DNA from: UBA1732 sp045114235
GTDB lineage: Bacteria; Verrucomicrobiota; Lentisphaeria; Victivallales; UBA1829
DNA length: 47,751 nt
Direction of reading: 5' to 3'
Assembly (NCBI GenBank): GCA_045114235.1
Contig: JBGUKB010000128.1
Span: forward strand, 1 to 47,751
Shown here: positions 19,110-27,041 of the stretch, in pieces
Position numbering within the stretch: the stretch's first letter is position 1
Layout: each line of letters starts with the position of its first letter
Notes under the pieces: model-generated
The model's database searches: none
What the model was told of the DNA's origin: nothing
What the model saw: the letters and a program-made list of their open reading frames with translations, nothing else
Made by a program: the position numbers and the translations under genes

Positions 19110-20164
19110 AGGTCTGCGAATCCGTTTCCGGCGAGCCGCCAGACGACGCGGAGCGCGACGTCCGCGGCGGTCTTGATGCTTTCCGCCGAGATCTTGTCCA
19201 TGGTGTCGGCTCCGGTATGCCAGTAGCGGTTGTCCGGGCCGTAGTCGAAGTCGATCAGGTCGACGGCGTTTTGCCCCGCCTGAAGGAACGGATAGTGGTC
19301 GTCGAGCATGTCGGTCTCGCCGCGCGAGAATTTGCCGGCGTATCCGGCGGCGGCCGCTTCCGCCATCACGGCGTCCGCGAGCGCGGGCGTGGAGTTGCCC
19401 GCCAGTTCGATATGCAGGTCCTTGTCGCCGATCATGTCCAGCAGAATCATGGCGCGGCAGCGGAGTTTGGAGTAGTCCTGCTTCATCATGTCCACGTAGG
19501 CACGGCTGCCGACCAGGCCGTCGGTCTCGGTATACTGGTAAAGCGCCTCCTCGCCGTCGAAGAAGACAAGGCGGATGGTGCAGGGCGGAAGCTCTTTCTG
19601 CGTGTACTCCGTAATGGCGGCGGCCATGGCGAGGAGCGCGCCGACTCCGGACGCGCCGTCGTTGGCTCCGGCGAAATCCGGCACGCTGAACAGGCGCTTG
19701 GTGTCGTGGTGCGCGCCGACGATGACGAAGTTCGGTTCCTTGCCGGGGAACGTGATCTCGACGTTGTATTCGCCGTGCGCGGACGGGGGGATGCGGACCT
19801 TGCCGGCTTTTTCGAAGCCGGGGATATTCTGCGCCTGCTCCACGATCCAATCCGCGGACTTTTTCGCGCCCTCGGTGCGGAAGACCTTCGGCCCGAGGTC
19901 ATAGTTCTCCTGGGCGTACCGCAAAGCCCGTTCGCCGTCGATCACGGGCGGGGCGATCTTTTTTGAATTCAGACTGGAGCAGGAGACCGGACCGAGGATG
20001 AGGAACCGGAGCACGATGCAGGAGACCAGGATCACGCCGAAGACCGAGGCCATGAATTTGAGCAGACCGAAAAGGTATCGTCTGCCTTCCTCCTTGCTCA
20101 CCCCCTCGGCGAAGAGATGGAATCCGGTCCGATCTTTCTTTTCGTATTGTTCGGGATCGTACAT
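19106..20164 (-). CDS. Membrane-anchored M28 metallopeptidase / glutaminyl cyclase-like enzyme
   Basis: 352 aa. One membrane segment at about 32-58 puts the catalytic part in the periplasm; a Cys after it (PVSCSS) is not a clean lipobox. The zinc-enzyme pattern is complete: GAHHDT (H153/D154), GANDGASGV, FDGEEA, LDMIGD and YWHTGADT. The DDHYPF stretch and the WHT motif are closer to glutaminyl-peptide cyclotransferases, which close N-terminal Gln to pyroglutamate, than to M28 aminopeptidases that use two zinc ions. It starts 6 bases after ftsZ with AAGGGAAG inside the ftsZ end, and ends in GTGA overlap with the kinase gene. Either an aminopeptidase or a cyclase is possible. Confidence 0.82.
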   Translation of the reverse strand: MYDPEQYEKKDRTGFHLFAEGVSKEEGRRYLFGLLKFMASVFGVILVSCIVLRFLILGPVSCSSLNSKKIAPPVIDGERALRYAQENYDLGPKVFRTEGAKKSADWIVEQAQNIPGFEKAGKVRIPPSAHGEYNVEITFPGKEPNFVIVGAHHDTKRLFSVPDFAGANDGASGVGALLAMAAAITEYTQKELPPCTIRLVFFDGEEALYQYTETDGLVGSRAYVDMMKQDYSKLRCRAMILLDMIGDKDLHIELAGNSTPALADAVMAEAAAAGYAGKFSRGETDMLDDHYPFLQAGQNAVDLIDFDYGPDNRYWHTGADTMDKISAESIKTAADVALRVVWRLAGNGFADL

Positions 20165-20170
20165 GGCGGA

Positions 20171-21418
20171 TCAGCTTCCCTTGTCGATGCGGATGCTGCG
20201 CCGCTGGTAGGTCGGGATGTCGAGGTCTTCGTCGCTGAAGCGCACGGCGGGGAGCTTTTCGAAGACGCCCTTGTCGTAGCTCTGGAGGCCGAGCTCGACC
20301 TCCTCGACGTTGTCCGATGCGGCGGAGAAGGGCAGGGGGAGGTCGTCGGGGACTGCCGGAGCGGCCGCCGGGACGGGCGCGGACGTGCGCCGGGGCGTGG
20401 GCGCGGGCTTGGATTCGGGCGCGTACTGGAAGATGACGGCGGTCATCTGGACGGAGCCCGCGGCCTCCTCGCAGACGTTCGCGCCGGAGAGGAGTTCGAC
20501 GTTCTTTGGCAGGACGCCCGCCGCGAGTTCGAGTGTGCGCTTCAGTTCGCCGAGCTCCAGGTCAGGGCCGCCGGTCAGCGTGACGATCGCGGCGTCGGCG
20601 CGTTTCATGGCTTCGTTTCCGCCGAGGAACGGCGAATCGAGCATGCGCGTGAGGGCGAGGGCGCAGCGGTCGAGCCCGTCGGAATTCTCCGCGAAGCCGA
20701 CGCCGATGCCGCATGCCGCCTTGCGTTTGTGCAGCGCGCGCATGAACGTGGCGAAATCGGTCCCGATGAGGTCGCGGCAGCGCAGGACGGAGGCGATCCC
20801 GAGGACGGTCGACGCCATTTCGTGCGCGGAGGTCGCAAATGCGTTTTCTGCGGGTGTGTCGGGCGGGAGCGTGCTGAAAAGCAGGTCGTTCGGCATCGTC
20901 AGGACCACGTCGGCGACCGGGAGGATCTCCCGGAGGCAGTCTTCAGCGTTCTTGCGGCGGGAGTGCGCCTCGAACGAGAACGGCGTGGTGAGCAGGAAGA
21001 CGGTCGGGATGCCTTCCTCGCGGGCGACGCTGGCGAGCGTGCGGACGCCGCCCGTGGCAGTGCCGCCGCCGAGCCCGCCGGTCACGATCATGAGGGAGAA
21101 CCCGCGGACATGCTGTTTCAGGTTGGCGCGTTCGTGGGAGATGGCGCGTTCGCCGCGGATGATGTCGCCTCCGCATCCGGCGCAGGATTTCGAATTCCAG
21201 TCGGCGTAGGCGTTGATGACGGCGTCGGCGCGCGTCCCGGCGAGGACGCCGCCGTCGGTGTCGACCGCGAGCGTGACGAGCCATTTCGCGCGGGGATTGG
21301 CGCGCAGGAAGTCGAGGATGCGGATGCCGCAGCCGCCGAGCCCGACGACGAGCGCTTTTCCGTTGCCGATGGGGGGCCGGGAGAGGCCGGCGGGCGTGTT
21401 GTCAAGTTGTTCCGTCAT
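20171..21418 (-). CDS. ftsZ: Divergent cell-division GTPase FtsZ
   Basis: 415 aa from the ATG at 21,418 (ATGA overlap with ftsA). FtsZ builds the cytokinetic ring. Seen: N-terminal glycine loop VGLGGCGIRILDFL, tubulin-type signature GGLGGGTATGG at residues 114-124 (the usual form is GGGTGTG), and a following GIPTVFLLTTPFSFE. A long acidic Pro/Ala linker (about 325-395) ends in DLDIPTYQRRSIRID, matching the C-terminal tail that binds FtsA/ZipA in FtsZ. The region GWNSKSCAGCGGD-like has Cys residues rare in FtsZ (about 72-80). ftsA is directly upstream, as is usual, but murein genes (ddl, ftsQ, murC) are not next to it. Divergence is real but the tail and ftsA context support the call. Confidence 0.88.
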   Translation of the reverse strand: MTEQLDNTPAGLSRPPIGNGKALVVGLGGCGIRILDFLRANPRAKWLVTLAVDTDGGVLAGTRADAVINAYADWNSKSCAGCGGDIIRGERAISHERANLKQHVRGFSLMIVTGGLGGGTATGGVRTLASVAREEGIPTVFLLTTPFSFEAHSRRKNAEDCLREILPVADVVLTMPNDLLFSTLPPDTPAENAFATSAHEMASTVLGIASVLRCRDLIGTDFATFMRALHKRKAACGIGVGFAENSDGLDRCALALTRMLDSPFLGGNEAMKRADAAIVTLTGGPDLELGELKRTLELAAGVLPKNVELLSGANVCEEAAGSVQMTAVIFQYAPESKPAPTPRRTSAPVPAAAPAVPDDLPLPFSAASDNVEEVELGLQSYDKGVFEKLPAVRFSDEDLDIPTYQRRSIRIDKGS

Positions 21419-22692
21419 ATTTTGAGAGCCTTTCCCAGAGTTTTCAATCCCTGAATGAACTGGTCCGTGGCGTGGACCATGGTGCGTCCGAGTCCGTTGC
21501 CGGAGGAGGGGGAATCCTCCTCGAGCGCGGCGGCGTGCTTGACGAGCCCCAGGATCGCGGAGTAGCACGGCATGGGGGCGGCGAACGCCGACAGGGAGCC
21601 GGTCACGTTCATGACCTCACCACAGCGGACGGGCACGTTCATGACGTTCGCCATGGTGGCGGGCGCGGATTCGATCATGGAGCCGCCGCCGGTCATGACG
21701 ACGCTGTTCCGTAGATAGGCGATCGTGCCGGTGCGTTCGAGCTCCTTTTTGAGGAGGTTGAAGGTCTCGCGCTGGCGCAGGTCGATGACTTTTTCGAAGG
21801 AGTCGAGCGGGATGCGGCGGATCTTTTCCGCGCCGCCGCTGGAAACCTTGTATTCGACGTAGTTCTTTCCCTCGCCGCGGAGCGTCTCCAGTCTGGATTC
21901 CCGCAGGAATTTCTGGCAGAAGTCGTACGGCAGCTCCAGCGCGACGGCGAGGTCGTTCGCGACGTTGTTCGCGCCGACCGGGATGGACCCGCTCAGGAGG
22001 ACGCCCTCTTTGTAGAGCAGCACGTAGGAGCAGACGCCCGCGCCGTAGTCGAAGAGCAGGGTGCCCTGGTCGCGTTCGTCCTGCGTGAGCACGCCGTATG
22101 CGTCGGCGAACGGGACGAAGACCGGGTATCCGGACTCGAACCCAAGCTCGCGGAAGATGGTCTGCGCCATGTCGATGCGTTTCTTGTCCGCGAAGACGAT
22201 GTGGATGACCGCGGTGAGCTTTTCCGCGAGGCAGCCGATCGGATTGAACGTACGTTTCGTGCCGTCGAGCAGGAACGACGAATCGTAGACCTGGATGTTC
22301 ACGAGGTCGGTCGAGACCGCCAGGTTCTTCGCGCTGTCGATCGCCTGCTGAACGTGGGCGGCGGTGACTTTCTTGTCTTCATTGTAGATCAGCATGGTCC
22401 CCTCGCCGAAGCGGGAGCTGACGTGCATGCCGTTGACCAGGAAATAGACCTGCTGTTCGGAGCGGCTGAACTTGCCGAGCCCCTTTTCCGATTCGTCGAG
22501 CACGGATTTGAGGATGTTCAGGGCGGCGTTCTGGTCGACGATCGTGCCCTTGACGACGGAATTTCTGCTGGGCTGCGAGGCGAAGGAAAGCACCTCGATG
22601 TTCCCGTTCTGGTCCGGCCTGCCGTGAATGACGCAGATCTTGTCCGTGCCGAATTCGATGCCGGTTATGATGGTTTGTCCTGATGAAGCCAT
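21415..22692 (-). CDS. ftsA: Cell-division protein FtsA
   Basis: 425-aa actin-like ATPase that tethers FtsZ to the membrane. It opens with ITGIEFGTDKICVIHGR (phosphate-1 loop), has LLFDYGAGVCSYVLL (phosphate-2) and VVMTGGGSMI (adenosine loop). The inserted 1C domain lies at about 85-160 (VNGMHVSSRFGEG). The C-terminus ends in a short amphipathic helix, QFIQGLKTLGKALKI, the usual membrane-targeting tail. GAAGGGAA lies about 5 bases before the ATG. It is first in the five-gene unit ftsA-ftsZ-M28/QC-kinase-kinase-like. Confidence 0.9.
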   Translation of the reverse strand: MASSGQTIITGIEFGTDKICVIHGRPDQNGNIEVLSFASQPSRNSVVKGTIVDQNAALNILKSVLDESEKGLGKFSRSEQQVYFLVNGMHVSSRFGEGTMLIYNEDKKVTAAHVQQAIDSAKNLAVSTDLVNIQVYDSSFLLDGTKRTFNPIGCLAEKLTAVIHIVFADKKRIDMAQTIFRELGFESGYPVFVPFADAYGVLTQDERDQGTLLFDYGAGVCSYVLLYKEGVLLSGSIPVGANNVANDLAVALELPYDFCQKFLRESRLETLRGEGKNYVEYKVSSGGAEKIRRIPLDSFEKVIDLRQRETFNLLKKELERTGTIAYLRNSVVMTGGGSMIESAPATMANVMNVPVRCGEVMNVTGSLSAFAAPMPCYSAILGLVKHAAALEEDSPSSGNGLGRTMVHATDQFIQGLKTLGKALKI

Positions 22693-22755
22693 TTCGTTCC
22701 CTTCTGCTGCGTGCGAGCCTTATGCTTGCGGTATTGTCATAAAACATTACCACAC

Positions 22756-22784
22756 TTTTTAAAAAAATCGAATGGATTTGACAA
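22756..22784 (-). promoter_or_regulatory. Possible promoter of the ftsA operon
   Basis: Reverse strand: -35 TTGTCA (complement of 22,779-22,784), 17 bases, -10 TAAAAA (complement of 22,756-22,761), in an AT-rich gap beside an A-rich tract at 22,805-22,823. The -10 is weak, so the exact site is uncertain. Confidence 0.3.
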
Positions 22785-22845
22785 AAAAACAGACGTTTTT
22801 TTGAAGAAAAACGAAAAAAACGGCAGGTGGAATGACTGAACAGGC

Positions 22846-23415
22846 TCAGACGATGCCGAAAAGCCGGAGAAGAGCGTCGAACCGGTCCGCCGTGTCCGGT
22901 CCGAATTTCTCCAGCGAACGCCGGACGGCGGGGACCGGTTTCTCCTTCATGTCGCCGGATTTCGAGAAGAACTTGTCCGCCAGGCAGACGAGTTTCTCCT
23001 CCGGCGTCTCGGGCAGCCAGTCGCGCTCGGGGATCGGCAGGCGCTGTTCGCGGACCTCCTGCGCTGTGATGCCGGTCCCCGTATGGCGTTCGCAGATGCG
23101 CGCGAACGGCTCCAGGTCAATCCCGTGCGTGCGGCCGTAGTCCCGGAGCATTTCCGCGCCGATGACGCCGTGCGCGATGTAGGGGCGCGTGCCGACGCAG
23201 AGGATGGACGGCGCGTGGCATTGCAGGATGCCGACGTCGTGGAGCATGGCGCCCGCGGAAACGAGTTCGGCGTCGAGCTCAAGCTGCGGACGCGACGGAT
23301 TCGCGAGGATGGCGAGGGCTTTGTCGCGGACCTGTGTGCTGTGGCGCAGGAGAAGCCGCCGGAGCGGGGTGTCCTCCGGGTAGAAATGCGCGATGATGAC
23401 GTCCGGATCGATCAT
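22846..23415 (-). CDS. HD-domain phosphohydrolase
   Basis: 189 aa, cytoplasmic. Metal ligands of the HD fold: His near residue 25 (LLRHS), the HD pair in GAMLHDVGIL near residue 58, a later His in the segment IAHGVIG, and Asp in LADKFFSKSG. This is the short HDIG-like or YedJ/uridylyl-removing style, active on nucleotides or phosphate esters; the substrate cannot be deduced. It follows the PqiC-like lipoprotein by 55 bases on the same strand and has no clear Shine-Dalgarno. A weak A/T hairpin lies after the stop. Confidence 0.78.
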   Translation of the reverse strand: MIDPDVIIAHFYPEDTPLRRLLLRHSTQVRDKALAILANPSRPQLELDAELVSAGAMLHDVGILQCHAPSILCVGTRPYIAHGVIGAEMLRDYGRTHGIDLEPFARICERHTGTGITAQEVREQRLPIPERDWLPETPEEKLVCLADKFFSKSGDMKEKPVPAVRRSLEKFGPDTADRFDALLRLFGIV

Positions 23416-23470
23416 GGATGTGCCGGGGTGAATGGCGTGAACGGGAAACGAGGCGCGGGACCGGAGCAGA

Positions 23471-24085
23471 TCACTTCTTTTCCGGAGCGGCTTTCGCCTC
23501 GTCGGCCCGTTTCCTGAGTTCGTCCTTCAGGATGGACACGACATGGTCGGCGAACTTCGCCGCGGCCTTGGTCATGCCGTCCGCGAACGCCTCCGCGGTA
23601 GTCCCGTCGACGGGGATGCCGTAGTTCTCCGTCCCGGTGATCTTGAAGTCATTGTCGCCATGCTCGATGATGAAGAAATGCACCAGCAGGTCGACCTGCT
23701 TCTTTTCCTTGTTCAGTTCGCAGTTCAGCACCGAGCCGTCGAGCTCGAACGCCGGTCTCCCGTCGCGCCCGTAATGGCCGGACGGCGCGGCGAACCTGGC
23801 GGCGAGGTACTTGGTGAGCATGGCTCCGGGAGGCATCGCCCAGCGGTTGTATTCGTCGACATCGATCCGGTTCGAAGCCTTGCGGAAAACCATTTTGTAC
23901 CGCCCCGCGCATTCGCTGGAGAAGGCGTCGACGTCGACGGTGAACGGGGTTTCACCGATCGACGAGGGCGAGGTGAGGTCAAACGTCCTGGGTTCCGTGA
24001 TCTCGGCTTCCGGGATGACGCTGAAACTGCATGCGGCGAGGACCGGGAGCAGCGCTGCCGCGCACCAGAGCTGGAAACGTTTCAT
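23471..24085 (-). CDS. Lipoprotein, PqiC/ABC-transport auxiliary family
   Basis: 204 aa. A lipoprotein signal with lipobox LAAC at about 16-19 is followed by a small alpha/beta domain. The segment VDEYNRWAMPPGAMLTKYL (about 76-94) matches the conserved R-W-A-x-P pattern of the PqiC/DUF330 family, auxiliary lipoproteins of MCE-type lipid transporters that sit on the inner leaflet of the outer membrane. No MCE protein, permease or ATPase gene is in this window, so the partner would be elsewhere. GAGGAG precedes the ATG by about 10 bases. It lies 30 bases after the LysM lipoprotein gene in the same direction. Confidence 0.72.
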   Translation of the reverse strand: MKRFQLWCAAALLPVLAACSFSVIPEAEITEPRTFDLTSPSSIGETPFTVDVDAFSSECAGRYKMVFRKASNRIDVDEYNRWAMPPGAMLTKYLAARFAAPSGHYGRDGRPAFELDGSVLNCELNKEKKQVDLLVHFFIIEHGDNDFKITGTENYGIPVDGTTAEAFADGMTKAAAKFADHVVSILKDELRKRADEAKAAPEKK

Positions 24086-24115
24086 GAGGCGGTGTCTCCT
24101 CGGGTTTGACAGGGA

Positions 24116-24991
24116 TTACTGCTTGGCGGGGGCGGGCGGGATGACGAGCTTCTGCCCGATCTTCAGGATGCCGCGTTCGCCGAGCGTTTCCTTGTTGGCG
24201 TCCTGGATGATCTTCCACATGGAGGCCTTGCCGTACATCTTCTGCGCGATGGCCTGGAGTCCGTCGCCCTTCGCCACGTAGTAGTAGCGCACGCCGTTCT
24301 CGCCGGCGATCGTGGTGCCCGGCGTGCCGGTCGTGGAGGACGGGACGTTGCCGGAGCGCGTCGTGGATGCGGCAGCGGCGGCCGTGCCGGTCGAAGCGGC
24401 GGCCCCGGATGCGGCCTGAGTCGTTCTGGTGGTGGTCGCGGCCGCGCTGGAGGCGCGCTCGAGGCGTTTGCGGAGCTCTTCGTTCTGCGCCAGGATGACC
24501 TTCTCGTTGTCGATGTACTTCTGGATCTTCTCGCGGAGCGCGGCGTTTTCGGCGTTCTTCGCGGCGAGCTTGGCGGGATCGGCCTGCGGCATGTCGTCGG
24601 CGAGCTTGATGTCATTGCGGACGCGGTAGGATTCGAACATCTGGCGTTCGCAGTCCTGGATATAGCCGCGGATGGCCGCCTGGTCCTGCTTGGAGAGCGT
24701 CTCGCCGCTGAGCTCAAGATACTTCAGCAGGTGGTAGATGGCGGCGGGGTAGTTTTCGAGGTTTTCCTTGTAGAGGATCGCCGCGTCGTAATGCGCCTTC
24801 GGGGACTTCGGGCAGATCGTGAGGAATTCCTCCAGGCTGTCGGCCGCTTCGCGGTAGGATTTCGCGGACTTCGCGGTCGTGTATTTCGCGTACAGCGGGT
24901 GCGTGGCTTCCTTGCCGACATAGTCGGAGCACGCGGTGAAAACGATGCAGGCGGCGAGCGCCGCGGCGGGGAGGAAACGAACAGCCTTCAT
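24116..24991 (-). CDS. LysM-domain lipoprotein with TPR-like repeats
   Basis: 291 aa from the ATG at 24,991, chosen for AGGAG 9 bases upstream and a lipoprotein signal just after it (lipobox FTAC near residue 17-20). About 35-115 are helical repeats of TPR character (SYREAADSLEEFLTICP, then AHYDAAILYKENL). A coiled coil (about 130-170) and a Thr/Ala/Ser-rich linker follow. The C-terminal 55 residues are a LysM domain: YYYVAKGDGLQAIAQKMYG to GQKLVIPP. LysM binds peptidoglycan, so this probably ties the outer membrane (or its complex) to the wall. Similar architecture is seen in YbgF/Tol-associated and pilus-secretion helpers. It is first in a unit with the PqiC-like lipoprotein and HD protein. 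Confidence 0.82.
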   Translation of the reverse strand: MKAVRFLPAAALAACIVFTACSDYVGKEATHPLYAKYTTAKSAKSYREAADSLEEFLTICPKSPKAHYDAAILYKENLENYPAAIYHLLKYLELSGETLSKQDQAAIRGYIQDCERQMFESYRVRNDIKLADDMPQADPAKLAAKNAENAALREKIQKYIDNEKVILAQNEELRKRLERASSAAATTTRTTQAASGAAASTGTAAAAASTTRSGNVPSSTTGTPGTTIAGENGVRYYYVAKGDGLQAIAQKMYGKASMWKIIQDANKETLGERGILKIGQKLVIPPAPAKQ

Positions 24992-25107
24992 ATTCGAGGA
25001 CTCCTTCTTGGGAAAGCGTTGAAAAAACATGTGCCATTAAAATATAGCAAGGGAACGCGAAAAAGAAAACCGAAAACGGAAAAAAAACGGAAAAAAGTCG
25101 TTCCGCC

Positions 25108-25136
25108 TTGTTTTTTCGTCTGTTCGAGAGTAAATT
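25108..25136 (+). promoter_or_regulatory. Predicted promoter of the DUF3089 lipoprotein gene
   Basis: -35 TTGTTT at 25,108-25,113, 17 bases, -10 TAAATT at 25,131-25,136, right after an A-rich CGGAAAAAAAACGG-like tract at 25,057-25,100. GGAGG lies about 7 bases before the ATG at 25,203. The divergent lipoprotein gene probably has its -10 at the complement of 25,041-25,046 (TATATT). Confidence 0.55.
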
Positions 25137-25202
25137 ATACGCTCCGTTTTTCGAAATGCGAATCCGGTATCGTAAGTAATTGCTCCTGGAGGTGTCCGTA
25201 CG

Positions 25203-26348
25203 ATGAACGCCGTTTCAAAAAGACTCCGCCCCGTGCGGCTTGTGCTCGTTTCCCTGTTCTGTGCCGCGCTCTTCGCGCTCGCGTCCTGCTCGTCCTTCCG
25301 CGCGGACGGACCCGAAACGCCCGTCGAGACTGAGGTCACCGCGGCGGAGCAGCCGAAGCCGGCGGTCGAGATCAACGCGCCGCTGGTCATCCCGCCGCCG
25401 CCCGACTACGCCAATCCCACCAGCTGGGTGCGGATGGGCGAGACGGACTCCGTCCTGCCCGAATTCGAGGTGTTCTACATTTACCCGACGCTTTTTCAGA
25501 ACAAGCTTCGTCCAGTGATGGACTGCAGGTTCGACCGCATCCGCACGAAAGCCTCGGACTACATCGGCCTCACGTTCGGGCTCCTGACCGACCCCGTGCA
25601 TCCGCTGAAGCTGTACGCACCGTTCGTGCGGCAGGCGGACTATTCGACCGCGCTGGAGACGGATTTCGCGTCCGACCTGAGCGGCACGCTCCTTCAGCAC
25701 GGCATCGAGGACACGCGGACCGCGTTTGCGTATTTCATGAAGTTCTTCCACACGCCCGGGATGCCGTATGTCCTGATCGGGCACAGCCAGGGCGCGTCCG
25801 ACCTGTACGAGCTCCTCCGCGCCACGCCGGAGATCACGCCGGAATCCGGGTTCGCCGCCGCCTATCTCGCGGGGCTTCCGAAGAAGACCGCCGCTGGGAT
25901 CGAACGGGATTTCGCGGGGCGTGAGATCCGCCTCGGAAGGGGCGCGGACGATACGGGCGTGATCCTGACCTGGAACACGATTGCAGAGGACGCCGGAGAG
26001 AACATGCTCACCGTGCCGGGCGGGGCCGTCGTCAATCCGGTGAACTGGAAAACGGACGACACGCCCGCGGACCTGTCGGGATCGCAGGAGACGGCGTATT
26101 ATTATGTGTCCGAGAAGGAGCCCGCGGGCACGTTCAAAGCCTCTCTGCTTGACGGCACTCATGCCGATTCCGAACGAGGCGCATTGATCGTGAACTTGCC
26201 GGGGGACAGCGAGTACGACGCGAGCGCGCAGATAGGCGAGGGGATCTTCCACGCCAACGACATCTTTTTCTTCGCCTCGTTCCTGCGCGACAACATGGTG
26301 CGCCGCGCGGCGGCGTGGCGCAAAACCTATGCCAAGCCGGGGGAATAA
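25203..26348 (+). CDS. DUF3089-type alpha/beta-hydrolase lipoprotein
   Basis: 381 aa with a lipoprotein signal (lipobox LASC near residue 26-29) and a Pro/Glu-rich spacer. The catalytic part matches DUF3089: YANPTSWV, VFYIYPTLF, LYAPFVRQADYS, AFAYFMKFF, then the nucleophile elbow GHSQGA (about 195-200), with a late His in GIFHANDIFFF. This is an alpha/beta-hydrolase fold with Ser-Asp-His logic, so an esterase, lipase or acyltransferase; the substrate is unknown. Start: ATG with GGAGG upstream. It ends 25 bases from the convergent MBL gene. Confidence 0.8.
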   Translation: MNAVSKRLRPVRLVLVSLFCAALFALASCSSFRADGPETPVETEVTAAEQPKPAVEINAPLVIPPPPDYANPTSWVRMGETDSVLPEFEVFYIYPTLFQNKLRPVMDCRFDRIRTKASDYIGLTFGLLTDPVHPLKLYAPFVRQADYSTALETDFASDLSGTLLQHGIEDTRTAFAYFMKFFHTPGMPYVLIGHSQGASDLYELLRATPEITPESGFAAAYLAGLPKKTAAGIERDFAGREIRLGRGADDTGVILTWNTIAEDAGENMLTVPGGAVVNPVNWKTDDTPADLSGSQETAYYYVSEKEPAGTFKASLLDGTHADSERGALIVNLPGDSEYDASAQIGEGIFHANDIFFFASFLRDNMVRRAAAWRKTYAKPGE

Positions 26349-26372
26349 GCCTTCTTCGAGGTGGCCCGCGCC

Positions 26373-26984
26373 TCAGACGTAGGGATTGTTCTTCTTCTCG
26401 TACCCGATGGACGTGAACGGACCGTGACCGGGGACGACGCGCGTGTCGTCGGGCAGGTTGAACAGCTGTTTGTGAACGGAATCCAGGAGCTGTTTTTCGC
26501 TGCCGCCGGGCAGGTCGGTCCTGCCGATGGAGCTGAAGAAGAGCGTGTCGCCGGAAAAGACGGTGTCGAGCTCGGGGAAATAGTATGCCGCGCCGCCGGG
26601 CGAGTGTCCGGGGCAGGGGAGGACCAGCATCCGCGGGTCTTCGGGCGGCCAGGTGGTGTCGGGGAGGTCCTCGGCGGCGGGGATGTAGTTTCCGACGGTG
26701 TTGCCGGGGCTGTAGTAGATGGGCTTGTCGGCGGGATTGAGGTAGACCTTCGTGATGTGGAGGGCGTTCGCGACGGCTCCCGCGGCGGAAATATGGTCGA
26801 CGTGGGCGTGCGTGAACAGGATGACCGCCTCGTCATAGTCGAACGCTTTCGCCTCGGATTCGATGAGCTTCCAGTCGCCGCCCGGGTCAATGACGTACAG
26901 CGTGCGCGAACCCGGCAGCTGAACGAGGCAGCAGTTGACCTCCAGCAGGCCGACGGTAACGGTTTTGAACGGGAATTCAGGCAT
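26373..26984 (-). CDS. Metallo-beta-lactamase-fold hydrolase (glyoxalase II-like)
   Basis: 203 aa, cytoplasmic. Zinc motif FTHAHVDH near residue 59, PCPGHSPGG (His near 125), FSGDTLFFSSIGRTD (Asp near 147) and VVPGHGP (His near 186) form the complete dinuclear metal set. The short length and the GRTDLPGG segment place it with the YcbL/GloB2-like hydrolases, which cleave thioesters such as hydroxyacylglutathione or related metabolites. AAGGAG lies 9 bases before the ATG. It sits 57 bases after the TadG-like gene on the same strand, but no link to pili is evident. Confidence 0.88.
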   Translation of the reverse strand: MPEFPFKTVTVGLLEVNCCLVQLPGSRTLYVIDPGGDWKLIESEAKAFDYDEAVILFTHAHVDHISAAGAVANALHITKVYLNPADKPIYYSPGNTVGNYIPAAEDLPDTTWPPEDPRMLVLPCPGHSPGGAAYYFPELDTVFSGDTLFFSSIGRTDLPGGSEKQLLDSVHKQLFNLPDDTRVVPGHGPFTSIGYEKKNNPYV

Positions 26985-27041
26985 GATGAGATGCTCCTTC
27001 TGTATGATATCCTGTGAACTTGAGGGAAGAAATGCGTCCGC

